Origin: Microbispora amethystogenes | Lineage (GTDB): Bacteria; Actinomycetota; Actinomycetes; Streptosporangiales; Streptosporangiaceae | Length of the DNA: 64,000 nt | Direction of reading: 5' to 3' | Assembly (NCBI RefSeq): GCF_016863015.1 | Contig: NZ_BOOB01000043.1 | Span: 1-64,000, forward strand | Part shown: positions 1-13,195 of the stretch, in pieces | Position numbering within the stretch: position 1 is the stretch's first letter | Layout: each line of letters starts with the position of its first letter | Position numbers and translations under genes: made by a program | The notes under the pieces: model-generated | Seen by the model: only the letters and a program-made list of their open reading frames with translations | Databases searched by the model: none | What the model was told of the DNA's origin: nothing

Positions 1-148
1 GAAACCCGTAACGGGTCCCGAGATCCAGGGCGATTACTTCCGTCCGGCCGACTCTTCGCGATCACCGCATCACAGACCCGAAGCGGATCATGCGATCTCG
101 GCCGATGCTCTTGTTAGAGTGACCTTCCCCTTTCGGGGCAACCACTCC

Positions 149-177
149 ATCTTAAACCCTCGCCCGCCTCACGTCAA
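149..177 (-). promoter_or_regulatory. rRNA-type promoter, proximal (P2)
   Basis: On the minus strand there is a -35 box TTGACG (172-177), a 17-nt spacer and a -10 box TAAGAT (149-154). This is close to the SigA/HrdB consensus. Initiation would fall near 141-143, with transcription leaving the left edge of the window. About 28 nt downstream lies CACTCTAACAA, which recurs after the distal promoter. Confidence 0.75.
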
Positions 178-309
178 ACCTCTCGGTTCCGCCGTGCCGC
201 AGACGATCCGGATCCGGCGCGAGCGCCTCGTCTGGATGGTTGTCAGAGTGGCTTGCCCGTCGGGGTCCGGCCGCCTCTCGGCGTCCCGCTCTCCCCGGGG
301 GCGAGGAAA

Positions 310-338
310 ACATTAGGCAACGTCCGCCCGGCCGTCAA
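310..338 (-). promoter_or_regulatory. rRNA-type promoter, distal (P1)
   Basis: Minus-strand -35 box TTGACG (333-338), exactly 17 nt, then -10 box TAATGT (310-315). The -35 hexamer and spacer length are the same as in the promoter 161 bp downstream, which is the tandem layout expected of rRNA operons. The element CACTCTGACAA (240-250) follows it. Confidence 0.7.
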
Positions 339-446
339 ATCACGCCGAGATGGCCAAAACCCCAGGCCACACCGCAACTTCGGGCAATCACTGCCGCCAA
401 GGCCACAAGATTGTTACCTGCGCCACAACGAACCTTGACCACGAAA

Positions 447-480
447 GAGCCGCCCCGGACCGGGTCGGCCGGGACGGCTC
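447..480 (-). terminator. Terminator of tyrS
   Basis: Minus-strand hairpin with a 12-bp GC-rich stem (GAGCCGTCCCGG / CCGGGGCGGCTC, one G-U pair), a 10-nt loop and a trailing TTTCG. It starts 23 nt past the tyrS stop codon and separates tyrS from the rRNA promoters. Confidence 0.7.
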
Positions 481-502
481 CTGGTGATCGACGTACGGAC
501 GA

Positions 503-1765
503 TCAGGCGACCTCGATGCCGCCGACGGTCTTCTTGCCACGGCGCAGCACGAGGAACCGGCCGTGCAGGAGGTCGTCCGCCGAGGGCACGTACTCCTCAT
601 CGGTGATCTTGGTGTTGTTGAGGTACGCGCCGCCCTCCTTCACGGCCCGGCGCGCCGCTGACTTGGACTCGACGAGCCCGCTCTGCGCGAGCAGGTCGAC
701 GTACGACGCCCCCAGGGCCGGCACGGCCGCCTTCGGCACCTCCGCGAGAGCCGACTCCAGCGTCCGGGCGTCCAGTTCCGTCAGCGAGCCCTGCCCGAAC
801 AGCGCACGCGAGGCGGCGATCACCCGGGCGAGCTCGTCGGCGCCGTGCACCAGGGTCGTCAGGTCCTCGGCCAGCGCGCGCTGCGCCGCGCGGGCCGCCG
901 GCCGTTCCGCCACCGCCTTCTCCAGCTCCTCGATCTCCTCCCTCGTACGGAAGGTGAAGACCTTGAGGAACCGGACGACGTCGCGGTCGTCGGCGTTGAG
1001 CCAGTACTGGTAGAACGCGTACGGCGAGGTCAGCGCGGGGTCGAGCCATACGGCGCCGCCGGCCGTCTTGCCGAACTTGGTGCCGTCGGCCTTGGTGATC
1101 AGCTTGCCGGTGAGCGCGTGGACATGGGCGCTCTCCACCCGCCGGATGAGATCGACGCCGGCGATGATGTTGCCCCACTGGTCGCTGCCGCCGAGCTGGA
1201 TCGTGCACCCGTGCCGGCGGTACAGCTCCAGGTAGTCGTTGGCCTGCAGGATCTGGTAGCTGAACTCGGTGTAGCTGAGCCCTTCACCGGCCAGCCGCGC
1301 GGAGACCGACTCCCTGGCGAGCATCCGGTTGACCGGGAAGTGCTTGCCGACGTCGCGCAGGAAGTCGATCGCGCTCAGCTCCGCCGTCCAGTCCAGGTTG
1401 CTGACCAGCGTGGCCGCGGTGGGCCCCTCGTCGAAGCTGAGGAACTTCTCGACCTGCACCCGGATGCGGGACACCCATTCGGCGACGATGTCGCTGGAGT
1501 TGAGCGCCCGCTCCGTGCTGCGCCCGCTCGGGTCGCCGATCAGACCCGTCGCGCCGCCGACCAGGCCGATCGGGCGGTGTCCGGCCCGCTGGAAGCGGGT
1601 CAGGATGAGCAGGGTCGCGAGGTTGCCCACATGCAGCGAGGGCGCGGTCGGGTCGAAGCCCGCATACACGGTGATCGGACCGTCGGACAGCGCCTTGCGC
1701 AGCGCGTCGATGTCGGTGGTCTGCGCGAGCACGTCGCGCCACTCGAGTTCGTCGAGGATGTCACC
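503..1765 (-). CDS. tyrS: Tyrosine--tRNA ligase
   Basis: Class I aminoacyl-tRNA synthetase that charges tRNA-Tyr in the cytoplasm. The HIGH-type signature appears as HVGNL (about residues 46-50) and the KMSKS loop as KFGKT (about 231-235). A GGSDQWGN segment lies in the catalytic core and an S4-like RNA-binding domain forms the last ~70 residues. I start at ATG 1765 (420 aa), because homologues begin with the same M-x-D-I-(V/L)-DEL sequence. The frame stays open to a GTG at 1807, which would add 14 residues but has no good Shine-Dalgarno. It is the last gene before its own terminator. Confidence 0.93.
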   Translation of the reverse strand, partial: GDILDELEWRDVLAQTTDIDALRKALSDGPITVYAGFDPTAPSLHVGNLATLLILTRFQRAGHRPIGLVGGATGLIGDPSGRSTERALNSSDIVAEWVSRIRVQVEKFLSFDEGPTAATLVSNLDWTAELSAIDFLRDVGKHFPVNRMLARESVSARLAGEGLSYTEFSYQILQANDYLELYRRHGCTIQLGGSDQWGNIIAGVDLIRRVESAHVHALTGKLITKADGTKFGKTAGGAVWLDPALTSPYAFYQYWLNADDRDVVRFLKVFTFRTREEIEELEKAVAERPAARAAQRALAEDLTTLVHGADELARVIAASRALFGQGSLTELDARTLESALAEVPKAAVPALGASYVDLLAQSGLVESKSAARRAVKEGGAYLNNTKITDEEYVPSADDLLHGRFLVLRRGKKTVGGIEVA

Positions 1766-1836
1766 CATCTCCGACGTCGGCACGAGATTGCCTGAAGTTA
1801 CGGTCACGGTCGTGGCTTTCGCTTATCGATGGTGGG

Positions 1837-1854
1837 TGTACGGGCTTCCGTACA
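1837..1854. other. Short perfect inverted repeat upstream of tyrS
   Basis: TGTACGG-GCTT-CCGTACA is a perfect 7-bp inverted repeat with a 4-nt centre, between the glycosylase stop (1900) and the tyrS start. There is no T tract, so it is a poor terminator. It could be an operator or a leader hairpin of the tyrS message. I see no T-box features. Confidence 0.3.
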
Positions 1855-1899
1855 AGCCTGCCTGATCACGGAACCCTATCGCCACTTGATAGCGACGCG

Positions 1900-2583
1900 T
1901 CAGCGTGCCGTTCGGCCACGGTGCCGGGGTACGTGCGCGCGGTAGGGAGACACGGTGGGGTCACCGTCGATCCAGAACCTCCAGGGCGTGTCGGCGCCGG
2001 CGGACACACCGGTGCGCGGACCCGTCCTCACCTGGGCGGGCGGCACCGGCCGGCCCTCGTGCACCTGGATGGGGCCACCCGAGCAGCAGTCCGTCCCGTT
2101 GTGCTCCCTGACCAGGCCGAGGGCCACCGTGAGCCGGGCCGGTCCCCTGGCGAGGTCCCGGTCGGGGACCCGGCGCGCCAGGCCCTCCATACCGGGGCCG
2201 TCGGCGTGCGGCATGCGGCGGATGCGGGCGGTGTGCACGCCCGCGACCACCTCGCCCGCCCGTAACAGGACGGCCGAGCCGGTGCCCGCAGGCATGCACA
2301 CGAGGTTGGCGCAGTAGTGCATCCCGTACGTGAAGTAGACGTAGAGATGCCCCGGCTCCCCGAACATGACGGCGTTGCGCGGTGTGCGCCCCCGGTAGGT
2401 GTGGGAGGCCGGGTCCTGCCCCGGGCCGCCGTACGCCTCGACCTCGCTCAGCCGGACCGCCACCGACCCGTGCACGACCACCCGGCCGAGCAGATCGGGG
2501 GCGACCACCTCCGAAGGGCGGTCGAAGAAGTCGCGGCCGAGCGGCTCGCCCGCGACGTCGTCGATCAGTTCTCGTTCGCCCAT
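1900..2583 (-). CDS. DNA-3-methyladenine glycosylase (AAG/MPG family)
   Basis: Base-excision repair glycosylase that removes alkylated purines from DNA. The fold is recognised from the LLGR...SEVEAY opening and the family signature [14 protein letters not shown], followed by a blunt C-terminal half typical of the 200-230 aa members; the length here is 227 aa. I start at ATG 2583, which overlaps the 3' end of argH by 19 nt, so the two are probably translationally coupled. The frame is open further upstream, but that sequence is the reading shadow of argH. The link to argH looks like operon packing, not pathway logic. Confidence 0.85.
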   Translation of the reverse strand: MGERELIDDVAGEPLGRDFFDRPSEVVAPDLLGRVVVHGSVAVRLSEVEAYGGPGQDPASHTYRGRTPRNAVMFGEPGHLYVYFTYGMHYCANLVCMPAGTGSAVLLRAGEVVAGVHTARIRRMPHADGPGMEGLARRVPDRDLARGPARLTVALGLVREHNGTDCCSGGPIQVHEGRPVPPAQVRTGPRTGVSAGADTPWRFWIDGDPTVSPYRAHVPRHRGRTAR

Positions 2584-3995
2584 GCCGCCTGGCCGTCGAC
2601 GATCTCCCGGAGATTCGCGACCTGGTCGCGGACCCGGTCGGGCGCGGTGCCGCCGAGGGCGCTGCGGGCGGCCAGCGCGCCGTGCACGTTCAGCACGTCG
2701 CGGACGCTCGCGCCCGTCTCGTCCACCGCGAAGTGCGGCGAGACCTTCGCCAGCTCCTCGTCCGTCAGCTCGCCGAGGTCCTTGTCGTTCACCTGGCACC
2801 ACACCACCAGGTGGCCGACGGCCTCATGCGCGTCCCGGAACGGGACGCCGCGGCGGACCAGCAGTTCGGCGAGGTCGGTCGCCAGCGCGAACCCGTCGGG
2901 CGCGCTGGTCTCCAGCTTGGCCTTGTTGACCCGCATCGTGGCGATCATGCCCGACACGGCCGGGAGCACCAGGAGCAGGGTGTCGACGGCGTCAAAGACC
3001 GGCTCCTTGTCCTCCTGGAGGTCGCGGTTGTAGGTGAGCGGCAGGCCCTTCAGCGTCGTCAGCAGCGACATCAGCGCGCCGATCAGGCGGCCGCTCTTGC
3101 CCCTGGCCAGCTCGGCGACGTCGGGGTTCTTCTTCTGCGGCATGATCGAGGACCCGGTGGAGTAGGCGTCGTCCACCTCGATCCACCGGAACTCCTGCGA
3201 GGCCCACAGCACGACTTCCTCGCCGAGCCGGGAGATGTGCACGCCGATCATGGCCGCGCAGAACAGGAACTCGGCGGCGAAGTCACGGTCGGCGACGGCG
3301 TCCATCGAGTTCGGCGCGGGGGCGTCGAACCCGAGCTCGGCGGCAACCGCGGCGGGGTCGAGCGGCAGCGAGGACCCGGCCAGCGCGCCGGAGCCCAGCG
3401 GCGAGACCGCCGCGCGCCTGTCCCAGTCCCGCAGCCGGTCCACGTCGCGGGTCAGCGGGTGGACGTGGGCGAGAAGCTGGTGCCCGAACGACACCGGCTG
3501 GGCGTGCTGCAGGTGCGTCATGCCGGGCGCCGCGACGTCGGCGTTCTCCTCGGCCTGGCTGATCAGCGCGGTCTCCAGTTCGACCAGCCGGGAGACGATC
3601 GTGCGGACGTGGTCGCGCAGGTAGAGGCGCAGGTCGGTGGCGACCTGGTCGTTCCGGCTGCGGCCGGCCCGGAGCTTGCCGCCCAGCGAGCCGAGCCGCT
3701 CCAGCAGGCCGCGCTCCAGCGCGGTGTGCACGTCCTCGTCGGCGACCGTGGGACGGAACTCCCCCTTGCGGCAGGCCCGGTCGAGATCGTCGAGCGCGCC
3801 CAGCATGCGGTCGAGCTCCTCCTGCGTCAGCAGGCCGGCGCGGTGCAGCACGCGTGCGTGCGCGCGTGAAGCCAGCAGATCGTACGGCGCGAGCCGCCAG
3901 TCGAACTGCACACTCACCGACAGGCGCGTGAGGGCGTCCGCGGGTCCCCCCTCGAACCTGCCACCCCAGAGCCGCATCGGCTTGTTGTCCGCCAC
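2565..3995 (-). CDS. argH: Argininosuccinate lyase
   Basis: Last enzyme of arginine synthesis: it splits argininosuccinate to arginine and fumarate. It is a 476-aa member of the fumarase/aspartase superfamily with the superfamily signature [12 protein letters not shown] near residue 290, the N-terminal MRLWGGRF motif and the [13 protein letters not shown] segment. The start is GTG 3995, preceded by GGAGGGAG 8 nt upstream. The frame is open to about 4223, but that extension has no homology and no ribosome-binding site. It is separated from argR by 234 nt, unlike the overlapping genes upstream, so it may have its own promoter. Confidence 0.95.
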   Translation of the reverse strand: MADNKPMRLWGGRFEGGPADALTRLSVSVQFDWRLAPYDLLASRAHARVLHRAGLLTQEELDRMLGALDDLDRACRKGEFRPTVADEDVHTALERGLLERLGSLGGKLRAGRSRNDQVATDLRLYLRDHVRTIVSRLVELETALISQAEENADVAAPGMTHLQHAQPVSFGHQLLAHVHPLTRDVDRLRDWDRRAAVSPLGSGALAGSSLPLDPAAVAAELGFDAPAPNSMDAVADRDFAAEFLFCAAMIGVHISRLGEEVVLWASQEFRWIEVDDAYSTGSSIMPQKKNPDVAELARGKSGRLIGALMSLLTTLKGLPLTYNRDLQEDKEPVFDAVDTLLLVLPAVSGMIATMRVNKAKLETSAPDGFALATDLAELLVRRGVPFRDAHEAVGHLVVWCQVNDKDLGELTDEELAKVSPHFAVDETGASVRDVLNVHGALAARSALGGTAPDRVRDQVANLREIVDGQAAWANEN

Positions 3996-4127
3996 CGTGT
4001 TCTCCCTCCGAATTCCGAATCTCTGCCGACAAAGGTGACCGCGTGCGTTTGCGCAGAAGCCCTCGTACGGAGATCTCACGCCATTCCGGTCGTCCCTGGG
4101 ACGAGCCCTCGGCACGTTTCTCCATTT

Positions 4128-4162
4128 GGATCCTCGCGTCGAATCCTCGTATCGGATCCTCG
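4128..4162. repeat. Three 9-bp direct repeats with 13-bp period in the argR-argH gap
   Basis: The plus-strand unit (G/A)ATCCTCG with a leading G occurs at 4128, 4141 and 4154, each copy 13 bp after the last. It lies in the 234-nt gap between argR and argH, upstream of argH in the transcriptional sense. The copies do not resemble ARG boxes. Function unknown; an operator array or chance expansion are both possible. Confidence 0.6.
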
Positions 4163-4229
4163 TGCGACTAATCCGCGACCTTAGCCGACGGACTGCCCGG
4201 TCCCCGCACACGGCCCGGGCCACGCGGGG

Positions 4230-6979
<2,750 letters not shown>

Positions 6980-6983
<4 letters not shown>

Positions 6984-7972
6984 CTGGCATCTCCTCCGCT
7001 CACGACACCGCTCACGACACCGTCCGCGACCTCCGCGGGGCTCCGGCCGTCCGTCTCCGGGTCCGCGTCCGGCTCGACCATCGTGCCGATCCCCTCGTCG
7101 GTGAAGACCTCCAGCAGCAGGGCGTGCGGCACCCGCCCGTCGAGCACGTGCGCCTGCGGGACGCCGCCGCGCACGGCCGTCAGGCACGCCTCCATCTTCG
7201 GCACCATCCCGCTGGACAGCGAGGGCAGCAGCGCGGCGAGCTCCGAGGCGGTGATCCGGCTGACGACCTCCAGGCCCGAGCCTGGCTCCTCGCCATCGCC
7301 TGGAGGCTGCCAGTCCGCGTACAACCCCTCGACATCGGTCAGGACGATCAGCTTGGACGCCTTGAGCGCGACGGCGAGCGCCGCGGCCGCGGTGTCGGCG
7401 TTGACGTTGTATATCCCGCCGTCTTCACCGCGTGCCACCGAGGACACCACCGGGATGCGCCCGTCGTCCAGGAGTGCCCGCACGGCTCCCGCCTCGACGC
7501 GGACGATCTCCCCCACCTGCCCGATGTCGACTTTGACGCCGTCAACCGTCACGTGCTTGCGCTCGGCCGTGAACAGGTGGGCGTCCTCGCCGGACATCCC
7601 GACCGCGAACGGACCGTGTCCGTTGATCAGCCCGACGACGTCGCGGTTGACCTGCCCCACGAGGACCATCCGGACGACCTGCATGGCCTCGGGGGTGGTC
7701 ACCCGCAGACCGGACACGAAGTGGCTGTCGATCCCGAGCAGGTCGAGGTGCGACTGGATCTGCGGCCCGCCGCCGTGCACGATGACCGGCCGCAGGCCCG
7801 CGTAACGCAGGAAGACCACGTCGGCGGCGAACTTCGCCCGCAGGTGCTCCTTGGTCATCGCGTTCCCGCCGTACTTGATGACGACGGTCGCGCCGTGGAA
7901 GCGGGAGAGCCAGGGCAGGGCCTCGATCAGCGTGTGCGCCTTGTCCAGGGCGCCGTTGCGTCGGACGCTCAT
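6980..7972 (-). CDS. argB: Acetylglutamate kinase
   Basis: Phosphorylates N-acetylglutamate. The nucleotide-binding start VIKYGGNAM and the VHGGGPQI loop place it in the amino-acid kinase family. Length 330 aa, about 30 more than usual because of an acidic, low-complexity C-terminal tail after [11 protein letters not shown]. That tail includes an exact 12-bp tandem duplication (6997-7020) that repeats VVSG and sits just ahead of the argD ribosome-binding site. ATGA overlap with argJ upstream, GTGA overlap with argD downstream. Confidence 0.94.
6997..7020. repeat. Exact 12-bp tandem duplication in the argB 3' end
   Basis: CGCTCACGACAC is present twice head to tail on the plus strand. In the protein it doubles the V-V-S-G element of the ArgB tail. 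It abuts the GGAGGAG that serves argD, so it looks like a recent slippage event in a tolerant stretch. Confidence 0.75.
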
Positions 7973-9123
7973 GACGAGTACGCCGAGTTCTCGTGCACGT
8001 AGGCCGCCGTGAGGTCGGTGGTGTGCACGGTCGCGCTGTGCGGCCCGGCCGACAGGTCGATCGTGATGGTCACGTCGCGCGGACGCAGGTCCACCTTCGA
8101 GCGGTCGTCACCCGCCGCGCCTCCCCTGCAGATCCAGATGCCGTTGACGGCCACGTTGACCCGCTCGGCCTCGAAGACCGCATCGGTGGTGCCGACCGCG
8201 CTGACCACCCGGCCCCAGTTGGGGTCCTCTCCGTGGATCGCGCACTTCAGCAGGTTCGAGCGGGCCACGGCCCGGCCCACCGCCACCGCGTCGTCCTCCG
8301 ACGCCGCGCCGACGACCTCGATGGCGATCGCCTTGGTGGCGCCCTCGGCGTCCACCAGAAGCTGCCGGGACAGGTCGGCGCAGACGGCCGTGACGACCTT
8401 CTCGAACTCGGCGAGGTCGGGGCGCACGCCGGACGCGCCGCTGGCGAGCAGCAGCACGGTGTCGTTGGTGGACATGCAGCCGTCGGTGTCGAGCCGGTCG
8501 AACGTCACCGACGTCGCCTTGCGCAGCACCGTGTCGAGTTCCTCGGACGTGAGATCGGCGTCGGTGGTCAGCACGCACAGCATGGTGGCCAGGCCGGGCG
8601 CGAGCATCCCCGCGCCCTTGGCCATGCCGCCCACCATGTAGCCCCCCTCGCCACGCCGGAAGGAGATCTTGCTGACGGTGTCGGTGGTCCGGATCGCGTC
8701 GGCCGCGGCCAGCCCGCCGTCCCGGCTGAGCTGGGCCGCCGCGGTTCCCACGCCGCCGAGCAGCGCGTCGAGCGGGAGCCTCTCGCCGATCAGCCCGGTC
8801 GAGCACACCGCGATCTCGGCGGCGGAGTCGCCGAGGACCTCGGCCGCCTTCTCGGCGGTGGCGTGGGTGTCCTGGAAGCCCAGCGGGCCGGTGCAGGCGT
8901 TGGCGCCGCCGGAGTTCAGCACGACCGCCCTGACCCGTCCGCCGTCGAGAACCTGGGCGGACCACAGGACCGGCGCGGCCTTGAACCGGTTGATGGTGAA
9001 GACCCCTGCCGCGGCCCGCGAGGGGCCGTCGTTCACGACCAGGGCGAGGTCGCGGGCGCCGCCGCTCTTGATCCCGGCGACGACCCCGGCGGCACGGAAG
9101 CCCAGGGGTGCGGTGACACTCAT
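7969..9123 (-). CDS. argJ: Bifunctional ornithine acetyltransferase / N-acetylglutamate synthase
   Basis: Recycles the acetyl group from N-acetylornithine to glutamate and may also make N-acetylglutamate from acetyl-CoA. It is an Ntn-type self-cleaving protein: the processing site is the Ala-Thr bond in GLATMLCVL, preceded by KGAGMLAP. Length 384 aa. Start ATG 9123 with GAGGAG upstream, 28 nt after the argC stop. A 15-codon in-frame extension is possible but lacks homology. Confidence 0.94.
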   Translation of the reverse strand: MSVTAPLGFRAAGVVAGIKSGGARDLALVVNDGPSRAAAGVFTINRFKAAPVLWSAQVLDGGRVRAVVLNSGGANACTGPLGFQDTHATAEKAAEVLGDSAAEIAVCSTGLIGERLPLDALLGGVGTAAAQLSRDGGLAAADAIRTTDTVSKISFRRGEGGYMVGGMAKGAGMLAPGLATMLCVLTTDADLTSEELDTVLRKATSVTFDRLDTDGCMSTNDTVLLLASGASGVRPDLAEFEKVVTAVCADLSRQLLVDAEGATKAIAIEVVGAASEDDAVAVGRAVARSNLLKCAIHGEDPNWGRVVSAVGTTDAVFEAERVNVAVNGIWICRGGAAGDDRSKVDLRPRDVTITIDLSAGPHSATVHTTDLTAAYVHENSAYSS

Positions 9124-9151
9124 GCACGCTCCTCGGAAGGGAAGATCTTGC

Positions 9152-10213
<1,062 letters not shown>

Positions 10214-10235
10214 TCATGTTCTTGCTTGTGTAGAG

Positions 10236-10264
10236 AGTATGCACCGCCGGGCATGGGCATGCAA
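10236..10264 (-). promoter_or_regulatory. argC promoter overlapped by candidate ARG box 1
   Basis: Minus-strand -35 box TTGCAT (10259-10264), 17 nt, -10 box CATACT (10236-10241). The -35 box is embedded in the partly symmetrical GCAT-GGGC-ATGC (10251-10262), a second TGCAT-N4-ATGC element. Repressor binding here would cover the -35 region. A further half-site TATGCA lies at 10238-10243. Confidence 0.55.
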
Positions 10265-10296
10265 GCGGCGTTTCGCGAGGTGGACACCTGGCGGCC

Positions 10297-10314
10297 ATAC
10301 CTACCGGTCGGTAT
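10297..10314. promoter_or_regulatory. Candidate TetR-family operator upstream of the acyl-CoA ligase
   Basis: ATACCTACCGGTCGGTAT is an inverted repeat matching at 8 of 9 positions about a central CCGG. This is the look of many TetR-family operators controlling fatty-acyl-CoA genes in actinobacteria. It lies 45 bp before the ligase start. No TetR gene is adjacent, so the regulator would be encoded elsewhere. Confidence 0.45.
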
Positions 10315-10358
10315 CGTGAAACCTCCGGTTAACGTATTCATCCGGGAGCACCTCCATC

Positions 10359-12014
10359 ATGACGATCACGCATGAACAGGTCCAGGCCCAGCTCACCGCC
10401 CCCGGTCAGCTCTTCGAGATGGAGGAGATCGAGGTCGGCGGCGGCAGGATCCGGGCGTGGAAGCACGCCCCCGCGACCTTCCGCGCGCTCCTGGAGATCA
10501 CCCGGTTCCACGGGGACAAGGTGTTCGTCGTCTACGAGGACGAGCGGATCACCTACGAGGAGCACTTCCGGCTGGTCGCGACCCTCGCCAACCGGCTCGT
10601 GGACGACTACGGCGTGCGCGCCGGCGACCGCGTCGCCCTCGCCATGCGCAACTACCCCGAATGGATCGTCTCCTTCTCCGCCGTGCTCGCCGCCGGCGCG
10701 GTGGCCGTACCGCTGAACGCCTGGTGGACCGAGCAGGAACTGGAGTACGCCCTCGGCGACTCGGGCGCGAAACTGGTGATCGCCGACGGCGAGCGCGCCG
10801 CGCGCATGTCCGGCAGCGGCCTGCCCGTGATCGTCGCACGTGGTGAGGGCGCCAACTGGGCCGGCGTCCTCGGCGAGGTCCGCGCCGACGTGACCCTGCC
10901 CCCGGTCGACCTCCGCCCCGACGACCCGGCGACCATCTTCTACACCTCCGGCACGACCGGCAGGCCCAAGGGCGCGCTCGGCAGCCACCGCAACCTCGGC
11001 CAGGCGCCGATGACCGTGGCGTACGCCATGATGCGCACCGTGGCCCTGGCGGGCAGGGACGTCTCCTCGGCGGCCGGCAAGCGCAGGATCACCCTGCTCA
11101 CCGTGCCGCTCTTCCACGTCACCGGGTGCTTCGCCGTACTGATGACCACGATGTTCAGCGGCGGCGGGCTCGTGCTGATGTACAGGTGGGACCCCAAGCG
11201 GGCCCTGGAGCTCATCGAACGCGAGCGGGTCACCATCCTGAGCGGCGTCCCGACCAACGCGTGGCAGCTGCTGTCCCATCCGGGCCTGGACGGGCACGAC
11301 ATCTCGTCGCTCGGCTCGATCTCGTACGGAGGGGCGCCCGCGCCGCCCAAGCTGCTGGAACGGATCACCGAGACACTTCCCGAGCGCACGCCCGCGAACG
11401 GGTACGGCATGACCGAGACCACCGCGCCGGCCATCTACAACAGCGGCCGGGACTACCTGGCCAAGCCCGGCAGCATCGGCCGCCCGCTCGCGGTGGTGGA
11501 CGTGAGGATCTGCGACCCGTACGGCGCGGAACTGCCGCCCGGCGAGGTCGGCGAGCTGTGCGTGCGCGGGCCGATCGTGATCAGCGGCTACTGGAACCGC
11601 CCGGACGCCACCGCCGAGACGTTCGTGGACGGCTGGCTGCACACCGGCGACCTGGCCCGCGTCGACGAGGACGGCTTCGTCTACATCGTCGACCGGGCCA
11701 AGGACATGGTCATCCGCGGTGGCGAGAACGTCTACTGCGCCGAGGTCGAGGCCGCCCTGTTCGAGCATCCGGCGGTGGACGACGTGGCCGTGATCGGCGT
11801 ACCCGACGACGAGATGGGTGAGCAGGTCGGCGCGGTGGTCCGGCTGAAGCGGGGCGCCGAGGCCGGCGGCGAGGAACTGCGCGACTTCCTGCGCGACCGG
11901 ATCGCGGCGTTCAAGGTGCCGTCGCGGTTCTGGTTCAGGGAGGCCGAACTGCCGCGCAACCCCGGCGGCAAGGTGCTCAAGACCCGCCTGCGCAAGGAGA
12001 CCCTGGGACTCTAG
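10359..12014 (+). CDS. Acyl-CoA synthetase (AMP-forming, class I adenylating)
   Basis: Activates a carboxylic acid, probably a fatty acid, to the acyl-AMP and then the CoA thioester. Core motifs: P-loop-like YTSGTTGRPKGA near residue 195, GYGMTETT near 350, the hinge region WLHTGDLARVDEDGFVYIVD and the C-terminal catalytic lysine in NPGGKVLK. Length 551 aa, normal for the family. The start is ATG 10359 with GGGAG upstream. It stands alone, divergent from argC, behind a TetR-like operator. The exact acid cannot be told from sequence. The stop overlaps that of the convergent gene. Confidence 0.88.
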   Translation: MTITHEQVQAQLTAPGQLFEMEEIEVGGGRIRAWKHAPATFRALLEITRFHGDKVFVVYEDERITYEEHFRLVATLANRLVDDYGVRAGDRVALAMRNYPEWIVSFSAVLAAGAVAVPLNAWWTEQELEYALGDSGAKLVIADGERAARMSGSGLPVIVARGEGANWAGVLGEVRADVTLPPVDLRPDDPATIFYTSGTTGRPKGALGSHRNLGQAPMTVAYAMMRTVALAGRDVSSAAGKRRITLLTVPLFHVTGCFAVLMTTMFSGGGLVLMYRWDPKRALELIERERVTILSGVPTNAWQLLSHPGLDGHDISSLGSISYGGAPAPPKLLERITETLPERTPANGYGMTETTAPAIYNSGRDYLAKPGSIGRPLAVVDVRICDPYGAELPPGEVGELCVRGPIVISGYWNRPDATAETFVDGWLHTGDLARVDEDGFVYIVDRAKDMVIRGGENVYCAEVEAALFEHPAVDDVAVIGVPDDEMGEQVGAVVRLKRGAEAGGEELRDFLRDRIAAFKVPSRFWFREAELPRNPGGKVLKTRLRKETLGL

Positions 12015-13195
12015 CTGGGCCTCTGGCTGGGCCTCGGCGTCGCCGGGCAGAACTCGGCGACGTTGGCCGCCGTGGTGAGCTCCGCCTGGTTCACGGTGTC
12101 GCCGTTCAGGTCGAAGGACAGGGTGTGGCGGCCGTCCCGGGTGCCCGCCATCCAGGTGAGCGAACCGAAGATGGTGCCGCCGTGTCCGTACACCGTGACC
12201 CCGCAGGGCAGGGTGACCATCATGAGGCCGAGCCCGTAGCGGTACGGGCCGGGTCCGTGGAAGACGTCCGACTTCGGCGTCGGGGTGAGCATCTGCTCCA
12301 GCAGCGCCGCCGGCAGCAGGCGCCCGGAGAGCAGCGCCGCGTCGAACCGGCTCAGGTCGCCGACAGTGGAGATCATCTCACCGGCGGCCCCGGCCCAGGA
12401 CGGGTTGAACCGCGAGAGGCGGTCCTTGCTGTACGCGTGGATGAAGGGCGCGCGGACGTCCGGCGAGGTGCCGGGGAAGTAGGTCTCCCGCAGGCCCAGC
12501 GGGCGCAGGACGCGCCGGGTGATCTCCTCCGCGTACGGGTGCCCGGTCACCCGGCGGACGATCATCCCGAGCAGGGTGTAGTTGGTGTTCGAGTACTCCC
12601 AGGACGTCCCGGGCGGGAACACCGGCGGATGGCTCAGCGCGTAGCCCACCAACTGGCGTGGCGTGAAGCCCGTCAGCGGGTCATGGTCGAGTGCCTCCGG
12701 CACGCGGCGGTCCTTCGTGTAGTTGAACAGCCCGCTCGTGTGGTTGAGCAGCATCCGCACGGTGACCGCCCGCCCGTCGTTGCCGTTGCCGGTGACGAGC
12801 CCCGGCAGCCACCGCTCGACCGTGTCGTCCAGCCGTAGGCGGCCCTCGGCGACCAGTTGCAGGACGACGGTGGCGACGAAGGTCTTGGTCGTGCTGCCGA
12901 CGCGGAACCGCATGTCGGCGCGGGGCCGCTCGCGGGTCCGCGTGTCCGCCAGGCCCCGCGCGACCGTCTCCGTACGGCCGGCCTTCGACACCTCGGCCAG
13001 CGCGCCGGGAGAGCCCTCGCGGACCGCCCGGTCGAGCACGGCCCCCAGCTCCGACCCCGGGACGCTGCCGGCGACGGACGCCACGGGCGCCCGCGGTCCC
13101 GGCTCGGCCACGGGCGCGGGAGCAGCGGCTCCGAGGATCAGAACCGAGGCCGTCAGCGAGCGAAGCGCCTTCGTCCCGCACGAGATGAGGCCCAT
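12011..13195 (-). CDS. Secreted serine hydrolase, beta-lactamase/DD-peptidase family
   Basis: Penicillin-binding-protein-like hydrolase (class C beta-lactamase / D-aminopeptidase / esterase fold). The nucleophile motif is STTK (Ser101-Lys104), the second element is YSN in WEYSNTNY, and HGG (HGGTIFG) stands in for KTG. An N-terminal hydrophobic segment with an Ala-rich end (about residues 10-31) indicates export. Start ATG 13195 with GGAAGGAG 6 nt upstream; 394 aa. Real substrate unknown: cell-wall peptides, esters or beta-lactams are all possible. It converges on the acyl-CoA ligase, sharing the four bases CTAG as both stop codons. Confidence 0.85.
   Translation of the reverse strand: MGLISCGTKALRSLTASVLILGAAAPAPVAEPGPRAPVASVAGSVPGSELGAVLDRAVREGSPGALAEVSKAGRTETVARGLADTRTRERPRADMRFRVGSTTKTFVATVVLQLVAEGRLRLDDTVERWLPGLVTGNGNDGRAVTVRMLLNHTSGLFNYTKDRRVPEALDHDPLTGFTPRQLVGYALSHPPVFPPGTSWEYSNTNYTLLGMIVRRVTGHPYAEEITRRVLRPLGLRETYFPGTSPDVRAPFIHAYSKDRLSRFNPSWAGAAGEMISTVGDLSRFDAALLSGRLLPAALLEQMLTPTPKSDVFHGPGPYRYGLGLMMVTLPCGVTVYGHGGTIFGSLTWMAGTRDGRHTLSFDLNGDTVNQAELTTAANVAEFCPATPRPSQRPS

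Larger units (their letters stand above)
1..446. other. Gene-free region upstream of a presumed rRNA operon
   Basis: No credible coding sequence is visible here. Read on the minus strand, the stretch carries two strong housekeeping-type promoters (annotated separately) firing towards position 1, and then about 150 nt of leader before the window ends. Both promoters look like rRNA promoters, and tyrS lying next to an rRNA operon is a familiar actinobacterial arrangement, so a 16S gene probably begins left of base 1. That gene itself is not in the window. The segment is noticeably less GC-rich than the flanking coding DNA. Confidence 0.6.

Noticed and set aside
1801-1900. T-box or other riboswitch in front of tyrS
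   Set aside because: Only two short inverted repeats are present. No T-box core or tRNA-pairing sequence is visible, and T-boxes in actinobacteria are largely limited to ileS.
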